Positions 8,783 to 16,270 of a stretch of 64,000 bases of DNA are shown piece after piece. Source of the DNA: JBGSKV01 sp041740975 (GTDB taxonomy: Bacteria; Bdellovibrionota_B; Oligoflexia; Oligoflexales; JALZUQ01). A model generated the notes under the pieces. It made no database searches, had not been told where the DNA came from, and was given only the letters and a program-made list of their open reading frames with translations. The position numbers were made by a program, and so were the translations under genes. The stretch spans positions 1 through 64,000 of the forward strand of contig JBGSKV010000117.1 of the NCBI GenBank assembly GCA_041740975.1. Direction: 5' to 3'. Position 1 is the first letter of the stretch; each line of letters starts with the position of its first letter.

Positions 8783-10493
8783 CGATAATGGCCTGTGGTT
8801 CTGTGGGTTTCACATTCAAGTAATTCAAAGTTTTCTCGGCTATTTCTTTAAATACTGGCGCAGCCCATAATGTGCCAAAGTAAGGTCTTTTGGAAGGTTC
8901 GTCTACGTAAACATATACCACAATATAGGGATCATCGGCCGGCGCAAAACCCGCGAAACTCGCGATGCGCATGGTTTCTGAGTATTTTTTCAAAATGGGG
9001 TCCACTTTCTGCGACGTGCCAGTTTTACCGCCTGCTGAAAAATGCTGCGGCCGACCGTTTTGTACAGACTGTTCGACAACTTCTTTTAAGGCGCCGCGCA
9101 CCTCGCGGGCAATTTCAGGAGAGATCACCTGACCTGATTCTTTCGGAGATAAACTCTTCAGTAAAAGTCCGTCTGAACTTTCAATGCGATCGATGATCTG
9201 CGGATGAAAAATCTTACCGCCATTAGCGAGAGCACCGAAGGCTCGTACTATTTCAAGTCCCGTTGCGGTGATGCCTTGCCCAAAGGAAACGTTGGCAAAT
9301 CGTATGGGACGCCAGTGCTTCCAATCGCTAATGCGACCTCTGGCCTCGCCCGGAAATCCAGTGATGAAAGGCTTTGAAGGGCTAAAACCAAATCTCAGAA
9401 AGGTATCGTAAAGCCCTTCTGGACCTAGCTTCGAGGCAATTTTGTATGTACAGACGTTGCTGGATTTGACGAGAACTTGTTCCGTGCTGAGATATTTGTT
9501 TGGTTTCACATCGTGTATCGTTGTGCGACCTATTTTCAGTTTTCCCATTTCGCAGTCGTGAAGTGACGACATGGCCGTCAGTTTCTTTTCCAGCGCTTCG
9601 GCAACAACGAAAGGTTTCATGACGGAGCCTGGTTCAAAAACATCCATAAAGGCCCGGTTTTTTGCATTCGTGAGTTTTATGTTTTCTGTGGCATTGGGAT
9701 TGTAAGTCGGATAGTTCGCCACTGCCAGAATACGTCCGGTATGGGGATCCGAAACAATGGCGTAACCGGCTTTTGCAGCGGCGCGTTTCACACCGTCTTC
9801 TAAAGCACTCTCGGTGATTTGCTGGATTGCACTATCAATTGTCAAATGCAAGTTATTGCCAGTTTTTTGCGGCTCGACCCCATCGCCATTCAAATAAATC
9901 GTATGGCCACGCGCGTCTTTCGACGGTGTGATCTGAATGCTTTCGCCTTTCAAGTCACGATTGTACTGGCGCTCAAGTCCCATGGCGCCGTTGTCTTCTG
10001 ATCCCACAAAACCGAGTAAGGGCGCAGCAAGGGAACCGTTCGGATACGAGCGTGAGGGTTCCATAATTTGGTACAGTCCGCGAATCTCCAAATCCAGAGC
10101 TTTTTTGGCAACGGTCGAATTTGTTTTTCTAAGGAAATATGCGAAGTAGCTTTTTTTATGCGAAAGTTCGCGAATCTTACTGGTGGGAATGCCGGTGATT
10201 TTTGCGAGCTTATGCAGTTGGCGACTGTCAGGTTTGAAAACGTGCGGGTTGACGCAAAGAGTCGGCAGGCGAATACTTATCGCCAAAGCTTCGCCACGCC
10301 GATCGTAGATCGAACCACGGTAAGGCGATAGTTTGAGCGGCTTGTAGTATTGATTGTCCGCCATATTATCTAGGCTTTTACTGGCGTTGGGCATCAAATG
10401 AATAAAAACGGCTCGCGCCGACAAAATCATAAAACCGCTCAAACAGAGCCACAAAATGACATACATGCGAAGATTTTGAATGCGTGAAACCAC
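8751..10493 (-). CDS. ftsI: Septal peptidoglycan transpeptidase FtsI (class B PBP)
   Basis: This inner-membrane enzyme cross-links septal peptidoglycan and works with FtsW. One N-terminal membrane anchor (residues about 10-30) precedes a dimerisation domain and a transpeptidase domain. The three catalytic motifs are visible: SVMK (serine nucleophile and lysine, near residue 287), SSN (near 343) and KTGTS (near 488). Length (580 aa) is typical for PBP3. The GTG start has AGAGGT upstream, 1 nt after the ftsL stop. The tail after the transpeptidase domain is short, with no PASTA repeats. Confidence 0.95.
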   Translation of the reverse strand: MVSRIQNLRMYVILWLCLSGFMILSARAVFIHLMPNASKSLDNMADNQYYKPLKLSPYRGSIYDRRGEALAISIRLPTLCVNPHVFKPDSRQLHKLAKITGIPTSKIRELSHKKSYFAYFLRKTNSTVAKKALDLEIRGLYQIMEPSRSYPNGSLAAPLLGFVGSEDNGAMGLERQYNRDLKGESIQITPSKDARGHTIYLNGDGVEPQKTGNNLHLTIDSAIQQITESALEDGVKRAAAKAGYAIVSDPHTGRILAVANYPTYNPNATENIKLTNAKNRAFMDVFEPGSVMKPFVVAEALEKKLTAMSSLHDCEMGKLKIGRTTIHDVKPNKYLSTEQVLVKSSNVCTYKIASKLGPEGLYDTFLRFGFSPSKPFITGFPGEARGRISDWKHWRPIRFANVSFGQGITATGLEIVRAFGALANGGKIFHPQIIDRIESSDGLLLKSLSPKESGQVISPEIAREVRGALKEVVEQSVQNGRPQHFSAGGKTGTSQKVDPILKKYSETMRIASFAGFAPADDPYIVVYVYVDEPSKRPYFGTLWAAPVFKEIAEKTLNYLNVKPTEPQAIIGDSQKRPTKI

Positions 10494-10494
10494 G

Positions 10495-10758
10495 TTACCT
10501 CTTTGGTTTGGCGTGCTGAAGCGTGTCAGGAGCCAGGGAGCTGGCGACTTTCAAACGTTGCGGGGTGGTGATTTTGGCTAGTTGCAGCTGCAGCTCGCTT
10601 TTTTCTTCCAAAAGCAAGGCTTCTTGCTTTTTCAGGTCGCCAAGTTCGTAGCCGATCATGGTTGTTTGGATGCGGATATGCACGCGCGAAAAGGCCATCG
10701 CTAAAGCTATGATGAAAATGGTCGTTGCCAGGTTTGGCAAAGTCACTTTGGGCCGCAC
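10495..10758 (-). CDS. ftsL: Cell division protein FtsL
   Basis: This small bitopic protein (87 aa) has one membrane segment (ATTIFIIALAMAFSRVHIRI) followed by a leucine/glutamate-rich coiled coil (LGDLKKQEALLLEEKSELQL). That is the architecture of FtsL, which forms the FtsQ-FtsL-FtsB complex activating FtsW/FtsI. The frame opens with TTG at 10770, but GTG at 10758 has GGAG 6 nt upstream and is the better start. Sequence similarity in this family is low, so the call rests on architecture and position before ftsI. No second FtsB-like gene is present here. Confidence 0.82.
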   Translation of the reverse strand: MRPKVTLPNLATTIFIIALAMAFSRVHIRIQTTMIGYELGDLKKQEALLLEEKSELQLQLAKITTPQRLKVASSLAPDTLQHAKPKR

Positions 10759-10788
10759 TCTATTCTCCAAAAGGCTATTCTTAGAATA

Positions 10789-10797
10789 ATTCTAGCA
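10789..10797 (-). promoter_or_regulatory. Candidate extended -10 promoter for ftsL and the downstream dcw genes
   Basis: Read on the minus strand, TGCTAGAAT forms a TGn-extended -10 element about 30 nt upstream of the ftsL GTG. No good -35 is visible, as is usual for extended -10 promoters. It would allow ftsL-to-ftsA transcription independent of rsmH, which the opposite-strand gene at 10918-11682 separates from ftsL. Confidence 0.4.
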
Positions 10798-10871
10798 CTT
10801 TTGGGTTTTTAGCGACACTTCGGGCAACAAAGACTTGTCCAGATCGGATTTGATGCTTTCAAAGTGAATTT

Positions 10872-10880
10872 TGCTACAAT
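10872..10880 (+). promoter_or_regulatory. Candidate extended -10 promoter for the zinc-ribbon membrane gene
   Basis: TGCTACAAT is a TGn-extended -10 hexamer (TACAAT). TTGATG at 10850-10855 could serve as a weak -35 with a long 19-nt spacer. It lies about 38 nt before the preferred GTG start at 10918 and is divergent from the ftsL promoter. Confidence 0.45.
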
Positions 10881-10917
10881 AAATGCATCGCAGTTCTAAA
10901 TGTTAAGGGAAAAATCG

Positions 10918-11682
10918 GTGATATGTCCTCACTGCAAAAAGCAGCCCGTAACTTGGCCAGAGGCTTTTTTTACGGCTGAAATGTACATACTTCACTGGCA
11001 AGAAAATCTTTTTATATGTCATGCCTGCGAAAAACCTTTGAAATCTACCTGGATTTCAAACGCTATTTTTTTGGTGTTGTACGGTGGATCTGGGTTGATT
11101 GCTTCTTACTGGATGATTTCGCAAGGATGCACTCTGGGAAAGAAGGGACCTTTACTCTGCCAGCTCATTTTGGGATTCTCTTTTTTTATTTTGTTTCCTC
11201 CCTGCGGCTTTGTCGGCAACTTATTGGGGGGCTGGAGAATCGCGGTCAAACGAAAACCTAAGCCACGTGTTGTCGACAATTATCCCCGCCGTTTTGTAGC
11301 GGACATGAAAGTCAGCAACGCTCTCATTGCGATAGGTTTTTTGATTTTATGTGTTTGGTCCTGGCTGCTCCAAAGTCGGCACGCAGCGTTCGTATGTGGT
11401 TTGTCCGCATTTTCCTTAGCATGGGCTGCGATTGCTTCGCAGTGGCCATCGTTTGCCTCGTATAGTTCTCTCAACTACTTGCTCCGTAAAACACACATCG
11501 GAGAACTAAGATTCATGGCTATGCCAATAATCTTGGCGTTGTTATGGATTTATCTACGCAAAGCTCTCTTTATTACTAATATTCCAATCACTATTGATCA
11601 GTTGTTTTTCGGTTTGGTTGGAATACATTTGCTTTTGGTTCTACATGCAATCTACAAACGTCAACTAACGCGAAAATCTTAA
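10918..11682 (+). CDS. Unrecognised polytopic membrane protein with an N-terminal zinc ribbon
   Basis: I do not recognise this family. The N-terminus has two cysteine pairs, CPHC and CHAC, about 34 residues apart, which looks like a small zinc ribbon. About six hydrophobic segments follow, separated by short basic loops. An ATG at 10900 opens the frame, but AAGGGA at 10905-10910 sits 7 nt before GTG 10918, giving MICPHCKK (254 aa); I prefer this. The gene is on the opposite strand to the dcw genes around it and ends convergently with rsmH, separated by a perfect hairpin. Some zinc-ribbon membrane proteins are redox or assembly factors, but nothing here shows a function. Confidence 0.7.
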   Translation: MICPHCKKQPVTWPEAFFTAEMYILHWQENLFICHACEKPLKSTWISNAIFLVLYGGSGLIASYWMISQGCTLGKKGPLLCQLILGFSFFILFPPCGFVGNLLGGWRIAVKRKPKPRVVDNYPRRFVADMKVSNALIAIGFLILCVWSWLLQSRHAAFVCGLSAFSLAWAAIASQWPSFASYSSLNYLLRKTHIGELRFMAMPIILALLWIYLRKALFITNIPITIDQLFFGLVGIHLLLVLHAIYKRQLTRKS

Positions 11683-11698
11683 GATATCCTACGAAATG

Positions 11699-11724
11699 TG
11701 GGGACAGTCAGGGGACTGTCCCCA
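11699..11724. terminator. Perfect inverted repeat between convergent genes
   Basis: GGGGACAGTC (11700-11709), loop AGGG, then GACTGTCCCC (11714-11723), with one further T-A pair outside. It lies between the convergent stops of the zinc-ribbon gene and rsmH and could act as a bidirectional terminator. No T-run follows directly, so termination is uncertain; GGGGACAGTC-type palindromes also occur as dispersed repeats in bacteria. Confidence 0.45.
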
Positions 11725-11732
11725 TTAACCCA

Positions 11733-12680
11733 TTAAATTTTTTCAATGACTCGCAATTTCGCGCTGCGAGAACGAACGTTTTCAGCGATTTCTTCCTCAG
11801 TGGGTATCAATGGGAAGGGCTTAATGATTTTGCCGACTGCAGTTGATTCTTGTGAATGTGGAAGGTGACGCAGCAAGAAAGTATCTTTCTCCACCTTCCC
11901 TGCTAACTTTTGAAAACTTTGTTTGATAATCCGATCTTCCAACGAATGAAAACTGATCAAACCCAAACGGCCACCTGGTTTCAAAAGTTCAAATCCATCT
12001 TCGACTAATGTCTTCAGCTCCCCGCATTCATCATTCACAGCCACGCGAAGCGCCTGAAACACTCTCGTGGCTGGATGTTTGCGGCTATTGTGCGGCCAAT
12101 GTTTTGTGACCAAATTGGCAAGTTGCGTCGTTGTTTGAAACGGAGTGGCTTCGCGGTCTGTCACGATGGAACCCGCAATGGCCCAGGCTTTGGGTTCTTC
12201 ACCCCAGGTTTTGAAAATATGGGCAAGCTCCTCGCGGCTGAGATTGTTGCAAAGGTCGGCGGCGGTTTTGATTTTGGGATTGTTCTGGTCCATTCGCATA
12301 TCCAGGGGGCCATCTTGGCGAAAGGAAAATCCCCTCTTCCCGTCATCGATATGGACGGAGGAGACGCCAAGGTCGGCGCAAATCGCATCGACTTTTCCAA
12401 CCAAGCCGAGGCCTCTGACGATGTACTTCAACTGCGAAAAAGGAGCGTGAATAAGCTCAATTTGAGGTGATGACAAGGCAAAAGTTGCCTGCGCATTCTG
12501 TATAGCCGCATAGTCACGGTCGATTCCGATGACTTTTCCAGTTGTATAGACAGCCTGAACGAGGCGCTGCGTATGACCTCCACCGCCCATCGTGCAATCG
12601 ATGGCAACAGAACCCTCTTTCAGGTTCAAAGCCTGAATAAGCTCATCCAAAAGTACCGTATTGTGCTTATACACGTTCAT
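11733..12680 (-). CDS. rsmH: 16S rRNA m4C1402 methyltransferase RsmH
   Basis: This SAM-dependent enzyme N4-methylates C1402 of 16S rRNA and usually sits first or second in dcw clusters. Visible motifs are HNTVLLDE at the N-terminus, the SAM loop DCTMGGGGHTQ, ADLGVSSVHID, GPLDMRMD and the C-terminal SFHSLEDRIIK. Length (315 aa) is typical. mraZ, the usual upstream neighbour, is absent, and the gene is separated from ftsL by an opposite-strand gene. Confidence 0.95.
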   Translation of the reverse strand: MNVYKHNTVLLDELIQALNLKEGSVAIDCTMGGGGHTQRLVQAVYTTGKVIGIDRDYAAIQNAQATFALSSPQIELIHAPFSQLKYIVRGLGLVGKVDAICADLGVSSVHIDDGKRGFSFRQDGPLDMRMDQNNPKIKTAADLCNNLSREELAHIFKTWGEEPKAWAIAGSIVTDREATPFQTTTQLANLVTKHWPHNSRKHPATRVFQALRVAVNDECGELKTLVEDGFELLKPGGRLGLISFHSLEDRIIKQSFQKLAGKVEKDTFLLRHLPHSQESTAVGKIIKPFPLIPTEEEIAENVRSRSAKLRVIEKI

Positions 12681-12710
12681 AAATATTCTTTTACGAATCT
12701 CAGTGGCTTG

Positions 12711-12741
12711 TTCTGCGAAGCTTTAGCGAAGCAGAATGACG
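12711..12741. repeat. Short palindromic repeat unit (REP-like)
   Basis: TTCTGC (711-716) pairs with GCAGAA (731-736), with the text AGCGAAGCAGAATGACGG at its right end. AGCGAAGCAGAAT recurs at 51970-51982 on the other strand, and the CAGAATGACGG end recurs at 37592-37602. It lies between rsmH and the upstream membrane gene. Confidence 0.45.
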
Positions 12742-12746
12742 GTGCT

Positions 12747-13568
12747 TTACTTTAATAAGTGACGTTGATCCGCAGAGGCGAAAAACATGGCGACAAATAC
12801 GGCAAGCACAGCCATCATGGCTGGGTAACCCGTTCCGGTCACAAATGCAAGGGCTGCAAGGGTTGGCAGGGATAATACTGGAATTAAGAAAGCCCGGCCG
12901 AGGTTAAAAACACTCAAAACCCAGCCAGTCATGGTAGCGAGCAAAAGAAAGCCAAAGGCTTGTTGGTTAAGCTTTATAAGCTCAAGTTCAGTTAGCCAGT
13001 AGCGGAACTCTGATGTTTTTAGCAAAGCGGCGCCCAGAATGCAGACTGCAGAAAAACTGACGATAATCGTCCCCATTTCCTTGATGGCATAGAGTTTGCG
13101 GTGATGCGAGACAGACTTGGACTGCGACCACGGCATGTTCTTTCCTAACAAAACAACCATGATAAATAGGCTCAAAATGAGATACAGATCCTCAAGTTTT
13201 GCTGAAGGCGTCAACTGATTGACGAAAGGAATACGAATAAAAAACAAATATCCGGCCATCAAGAGGCACGCGAAGCTACTAAAATGCGAAAATAACAGTG
13301 CGCTCACGAGTAATAGCGACAGCATTTCAAGGTGGTGAAAGCTTGCCGACAAGTCGATGAAACCAGGTGCAATTCCGGCAATATTGGCACCTAAAATAAA
13401 AATAATGGCAAAACTAGAGGCCACAGGAATCCATTTCGACCACCACTCGAGCCCTTTAAAATAAGCTCGGCGAGATTTGGCACTCCACTTTCCCCACAAC
13501 ATGACGCAGGAAACTGTGAGAAAGGCAAAAACGAAATGTAAACCTAATAAGTCCATGTTCTTATCCAC
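12747..13568 (-). CDS. Unrecognised polytopic membrane protein upstream of rsmH
   Basis: A 273-aa protein with about eight hydrophobic segments and few charged residues; I do not recognise the family. A GTG at 13568 or an ATG at 13556 could start it; neither has a strong ribosome site. It lies 66 nt upstream of rsmH on the same strand, where mraZ would normally be, with a palindromic repeat in the gap. Location suggests a possible link to envelope growth, but that is only inference. No catalytic motif can be seen. Confidence 0.6.
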   Translation of the reverse strand: MDKNMDLLGLHFVFAFLTVSCVMLWGKWSAKSRRAYFKGLEWWSKWIPVASSFAIIFILGANIAGIAPGFIDLSASFHHLEMLSLLLVSALLFSHFSSFACLLMAGYLFFIRIPFVNQLTPSAKLEDLYLILSLFIMVVLLGKNMPWSQSKSVSHHRKLYAIKEMGTIIVSFSAVCILGAALLKTSEFRYWLTELELIKLNQQAFGFLLLATMTGWVLSVFNLGRAFLIPVLSLPTLAALAFVTGTGYPAMMAVLAVFVAMFFASADQRHLLK

Positions 13569-13900
13569 GGGAAAAACAGCTTGGAAACGATGTCAAAACC
13601 ACTTCATCAATCACAAAACAAACGTATCCTTAGGCTTCATTCAGCAATCTTTGTGCCAAACTCCTCCATCACTAAATCACCAATTTTATAGGATTTTTTG
13701 GGCAATTTTTCGCCCTCCCCTATTGGTTTTCTGACACCCTGTCAATAAATCTGCCCCAATCAAACCAGGGAAAACTTTGCCCATTGAGAGGTTGTCGCCA
13801 AAATCATTTAATAGTTAATGGTGGTATAGGATCACCGAAGTAGTTTATGGAGACGTATTTTGTTTAACTTTAACCCAGAGAAAGAAAGAGGTTCTATGTC
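13569..13900. other. Intergenic region with one weak promoter candidate
   Basis: This is 332 nt between divergent genes. TGGTATAGG at 13822-13830 is a possible extended -10 for the LysM lipoprotein gene, about 70 nt before its ATG, without a clear -35. GAGG lies about 10 nt before that ATG. I see no small ORF with a convincing ribosome site, no RNA gene and no strong terminator. Confidence 0.4.
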
Positions 13901-15001
13901 ATGAAAAGTGTGACTCAGAAGCTAGGCGTGCTACTGCTCGCTTGTTCTTTCCATTTCGGTGTCACCGCTTGTTCTGGCGATGATCAACAGATGGAAGAAG
14001 AAGTACAGCAAGGGTACGAACAGCAAGGTGAGCAATCAGCCCAAGGCCAACAAGGTCAGCAGGGTGATTACGCTAACCAACAAGAAGAAGGTCAGCAATA
14101 TGCAGACCAAAACGGAAACATGGATGAAGGAAATTCAAACTACAACCCTGAGCAAGGCAATCTCGAGAACAATCAGCTAGCTCAAGAAGACGGCGAGTAC
14201 GAAGAACAAGGTCAACAAGGTTATGAAGGCGAAGAAGGCGATGCCGTTGGTTACAACGACATGGGTAACGACGCTGGCGACGAAGATCTTCAAGCCATCC
14301 TCAACGAAGTGAACAACGAAGGTGGGGACAATTCTGAAGAAACAGTCGAAGACATGACCAACCAACAAGTTCAAGAAACAGAAGTTGCCGATCAAGGTTA
14401 CGAAGCTCCTGCTGCGGAAGGCGATGCTACTATGGCTGCCAACCAATCTGCTCCTATGGATGAATCTGTTCCGATGAACAACGGCACAATGATGAACAAC
14501 GCACAACCGGCTGCTGCAACTGCTGCTGCGCCAATCGCTGGAAGCTTACCTGAAGATGGAACTGCAATGGCATACGTAGTTATGAAAGGCGATACACTTG
14601 GAACAATCGCTCAAAAAGTCTACGGAAACCAAGGTCGTTGGAGAGACATCGCTGGCGCTTCTAACTTAGCCGATCCGAACCGCATTTATGCTGGTGACGT
14701 GATTTATTACACCCTCGACGCAAGCTCACGTAGCTTTGCAGAGCGCTATGAAAGTGCTCCAATGACAGTAGTCACAGCACAAGCTGGTGATTCCCTCCAC
14801 AAAATTGCCGAAAGAGTTTATGGAAACGCTTCTTCATGGGTATTCCTTTGGAGACATAACGGTTCTATCGATAACCCTGACGTCATTTCTGCGGGCGCAC
14901 CAATCTTTTTCGTACAACCTGAAGCCATGAACGCAGCAGCGAAGTCTCTTGAGGCACTAACTGCTTACACTAACGCGAAATTAGCTAAGAAATCAGCTTA
15001 A
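13901..15001 (+). CDS. Glutamine/glutamate-rich lipoprotein with two C-terminal LysM domains
   Basis: The N-terminal signal peptide ends in the lipobox VTAC, so Cys24 is the predicted lipidated residue. Residues about 25-220 are low complexity and acidic, dominated by Q, E, G, N and D, with QGQQG-type repeats, then an alanine- and methionine-rich stretch. Two LysM modules follow, at about 223-273 (VMKGDTLGTIAQKVYG) and 287-340 (AQAGDSLHKIAERVYG). LysM is known to bind GlcNAc-containing glycans, here probably peptidoglycan. The protein probably bridges a membrane and the wall through a long disordered linker. It is transcribed away from the dcw region. No enzymatic domain is visible. Confidence 0.85.
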   Translation: MKSVTQKLGVLLLACSFHFGVTACSGDDQQMEEEVQQGYEQQGEQSAQGQQGQQGDYANQQEEGQQYADQNGNMDEGNSNYNPEQGNLENNQLAQEDGEYEEQGQQGYEGEEGDAVGYNDMGNDAGDEDLQAILNEVNNEGGDNSEETVEDMTNQQVQETEVADQGYEAPAAEGDATMAANQSAPMDESVPMNNGTMMNNAQPAAATAAAPIAGSLPEDGTAMAYVVMKGDTLGTIAQKVYGNQGRWRDIAGASNLADPNRIYAGDVIYYTLDASSRSFAERYESAPMTVVTAQAGDSLHKIAERVYGNASSWVFLWRHNGSIDNPDVISAGAPIFFVQPEAMNAAAKSLEALTAYTNAKLAKKSA

Positions 15002-15301
15002 TTTCCTGAGAATTTGAAATATAGAGTTGTGATGAGTCTTGCAAAATCAACCCCTAAACTTCTTAAAAAGCTGCTTTACGTAAGCTGACGTTTTTAAAAG
15101 AGGGTTCGAGGAAGCAAGTCTGACATTGCTAGACTAAACAACTCAAATTTCTAGATCTTGTGGTTAATGAAGCGAAGTGAAGAAGCTAAGAAAACGTGTT
15201 GACGATCAAAATGCCCTGTCAAGAATCCGCCCTAACTCAAGCCAGAATGCGCAACAACAAGCCAGAATGCGCAACAAAAAGCCCTGACTAATCACCCTCA
15301 C
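15002..15301. other. Intergenic region with a tandem repeat and no visible gene
   Basis: Three hundred nt lie between the convergent ends of the LysM gene and the nucleotidyltransferase gene. The region holds the two-copy 20-nt repeat at 15241-15280 and TTAAAAA/TTTTTAA arms around an AGCT-rich core near 15060-15100. No T-tailed terminator stands out. Confidence 0.4.
15241..15280. repeat. Two-copy 20-nt tandem repeat
   Basis: GCCAGAATGCGCAACAACAA (15241-15260) is followed directly by GCCAGAATGCGCAACAAAAA (15261-15280), which differs at one position. A third partial unit, GCCCTGA, follows. It lies just beyond the stop codon of the nucleotidyltransferase gene. Confidence 0.8.
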
Positions 15302-16270
15302 TCAAAAGCCTATACACACATCATCTAAACAGATCTGCCTATACACCTTCGCAATGTTTAAGCTCGCATTCGGCATAATCACAGCGTGATCAAGCACAAC
15401 ACTGACTAGCCTAGACATATCAAATGACCCATTGATCACAACGGGTGTATTCACCACAACTTTGGAGCCAGTGTGAGGAGTCGCCGAAAAAAATCCTGGC
15501 CTCCAGTCATACGCGAATTTGAAGTGGGCGAGCGATTCTTTTATTTCTAAACAATTAAGTTTATTTTCGTCTGAAACGACAGCCAGTTGTGATTCCGCGT
15601 ACGCTTTTGGATTGCCAATGTCGTACCAAAGACCACGATGATGGTACTCCGCGATCACGGCACCTTGAGAAAGAGCCGCCTGAAAGGTTTTTATAATGTC
15701 TGAGGTACCTTTAGGGATCGTGCGTATGAAATCGGGTGATAGGATGTAAACGCCTGCAAACGTGCGGTTTCCATCGCCGCTGATGCGCACCAAGAACCCG
15801 TCTTTGGTCAAGCAAGGGTTGGTCCCGACCATATGATCCAAGAAAACGCACGTCGCTATGGCGCCACTTGCACGGTGCTTGGCGATGAGTTGATCAATAT
15901 CAATGTCGGTCACAATGTCGCCATTGTAGATCAATAAATGTTCGTCGTCTTTAAGCCAGCCAGAATCCCGAAGGCCGTCCACCGCGCCGCCGGTTCCCAA
16001 AACACTTTTCTCTTCTGACAAAAAAAATGGAATGATGCATTGCTTTTGAAAGCTTATAAGCTTGTCACTGAGATAGTGGGCGTTCACTGCAATGCCTTGC
16101 AATGGATTTTTGACCTGGGCAATTTTTCGAAGTGTTTGCGACAAAATCGGCAAACCCAAAAACGGCAGTAAAGGTTTCGGTGCGGATAGGGTGAGTGGGC
16201 GAAGTCGTTGGCCCTGACCGGCCGCAAGCACGAGCGATCGGAGTTTGAAAACGTCACGTTCGGACGTCAT
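15302..16270 (-). CDS. murU: Sugar-1-phosphate nucleotidyltransferase, MurU-like
   Basis: The nucleotidyltransferase signature SLVLAAGQGQRLRPLT and the following KPLLPFLGLPIL show an NDP-sugar pyrophosphorylase of the NTP-transferase family. YNGDIVTDID is the metal-binding aspartate region. MurU converts MurNAc-1-phosphate plus UTP to UDP-MurNAc in the peptidoglycan recycling shunt. The gene overlaps the upstream kinase gene by 4 nt, the same pairing as amgK-murU in pseudomonads. At 322 aa it is longer than pseudomonad MurU (about 223 aa); the extra C-terminal part carries left-handed-helix-like strands. A mannose-1-phosphate guanylyltransferase role is the main alternative. Confidence 0.72.
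   Translation of the reverse strand: MTSERDVFKLRSLVLAAGQGQRLRPLTLSAPKPLLPFLGLPILSQTLRKIAQVKNPLQGIAVNAHYLSDKLISFQKQCIIPFFLSEEKSVLGTGGAVDGLRDSGWLKDDEHLLIYNGDIVTDIDIDQLIAKHRASGAIATCVFLDHMVGTNPCLTKDGFLVRISGDGNRTFAGVYILSPDFIRTIPKGTSDIIKTFQAALSQGAVIAEYHHRGLWYDIGNPKAYAESQLAVVSDENKLNCLEIKESLAHFKFAYDWRPGFFSATPHTGSKVVVNTPVVINGSFDMSRLVSVVLDHAVIMPNASLNIAKVYRQICLDDVCIGF

Noticed and set aside
12075..12470. Plus-strand frames of 80-130 codons inside rsmH
   Set aside because: They are antisense to a clearly conserved gene and show no recognisable protein features.
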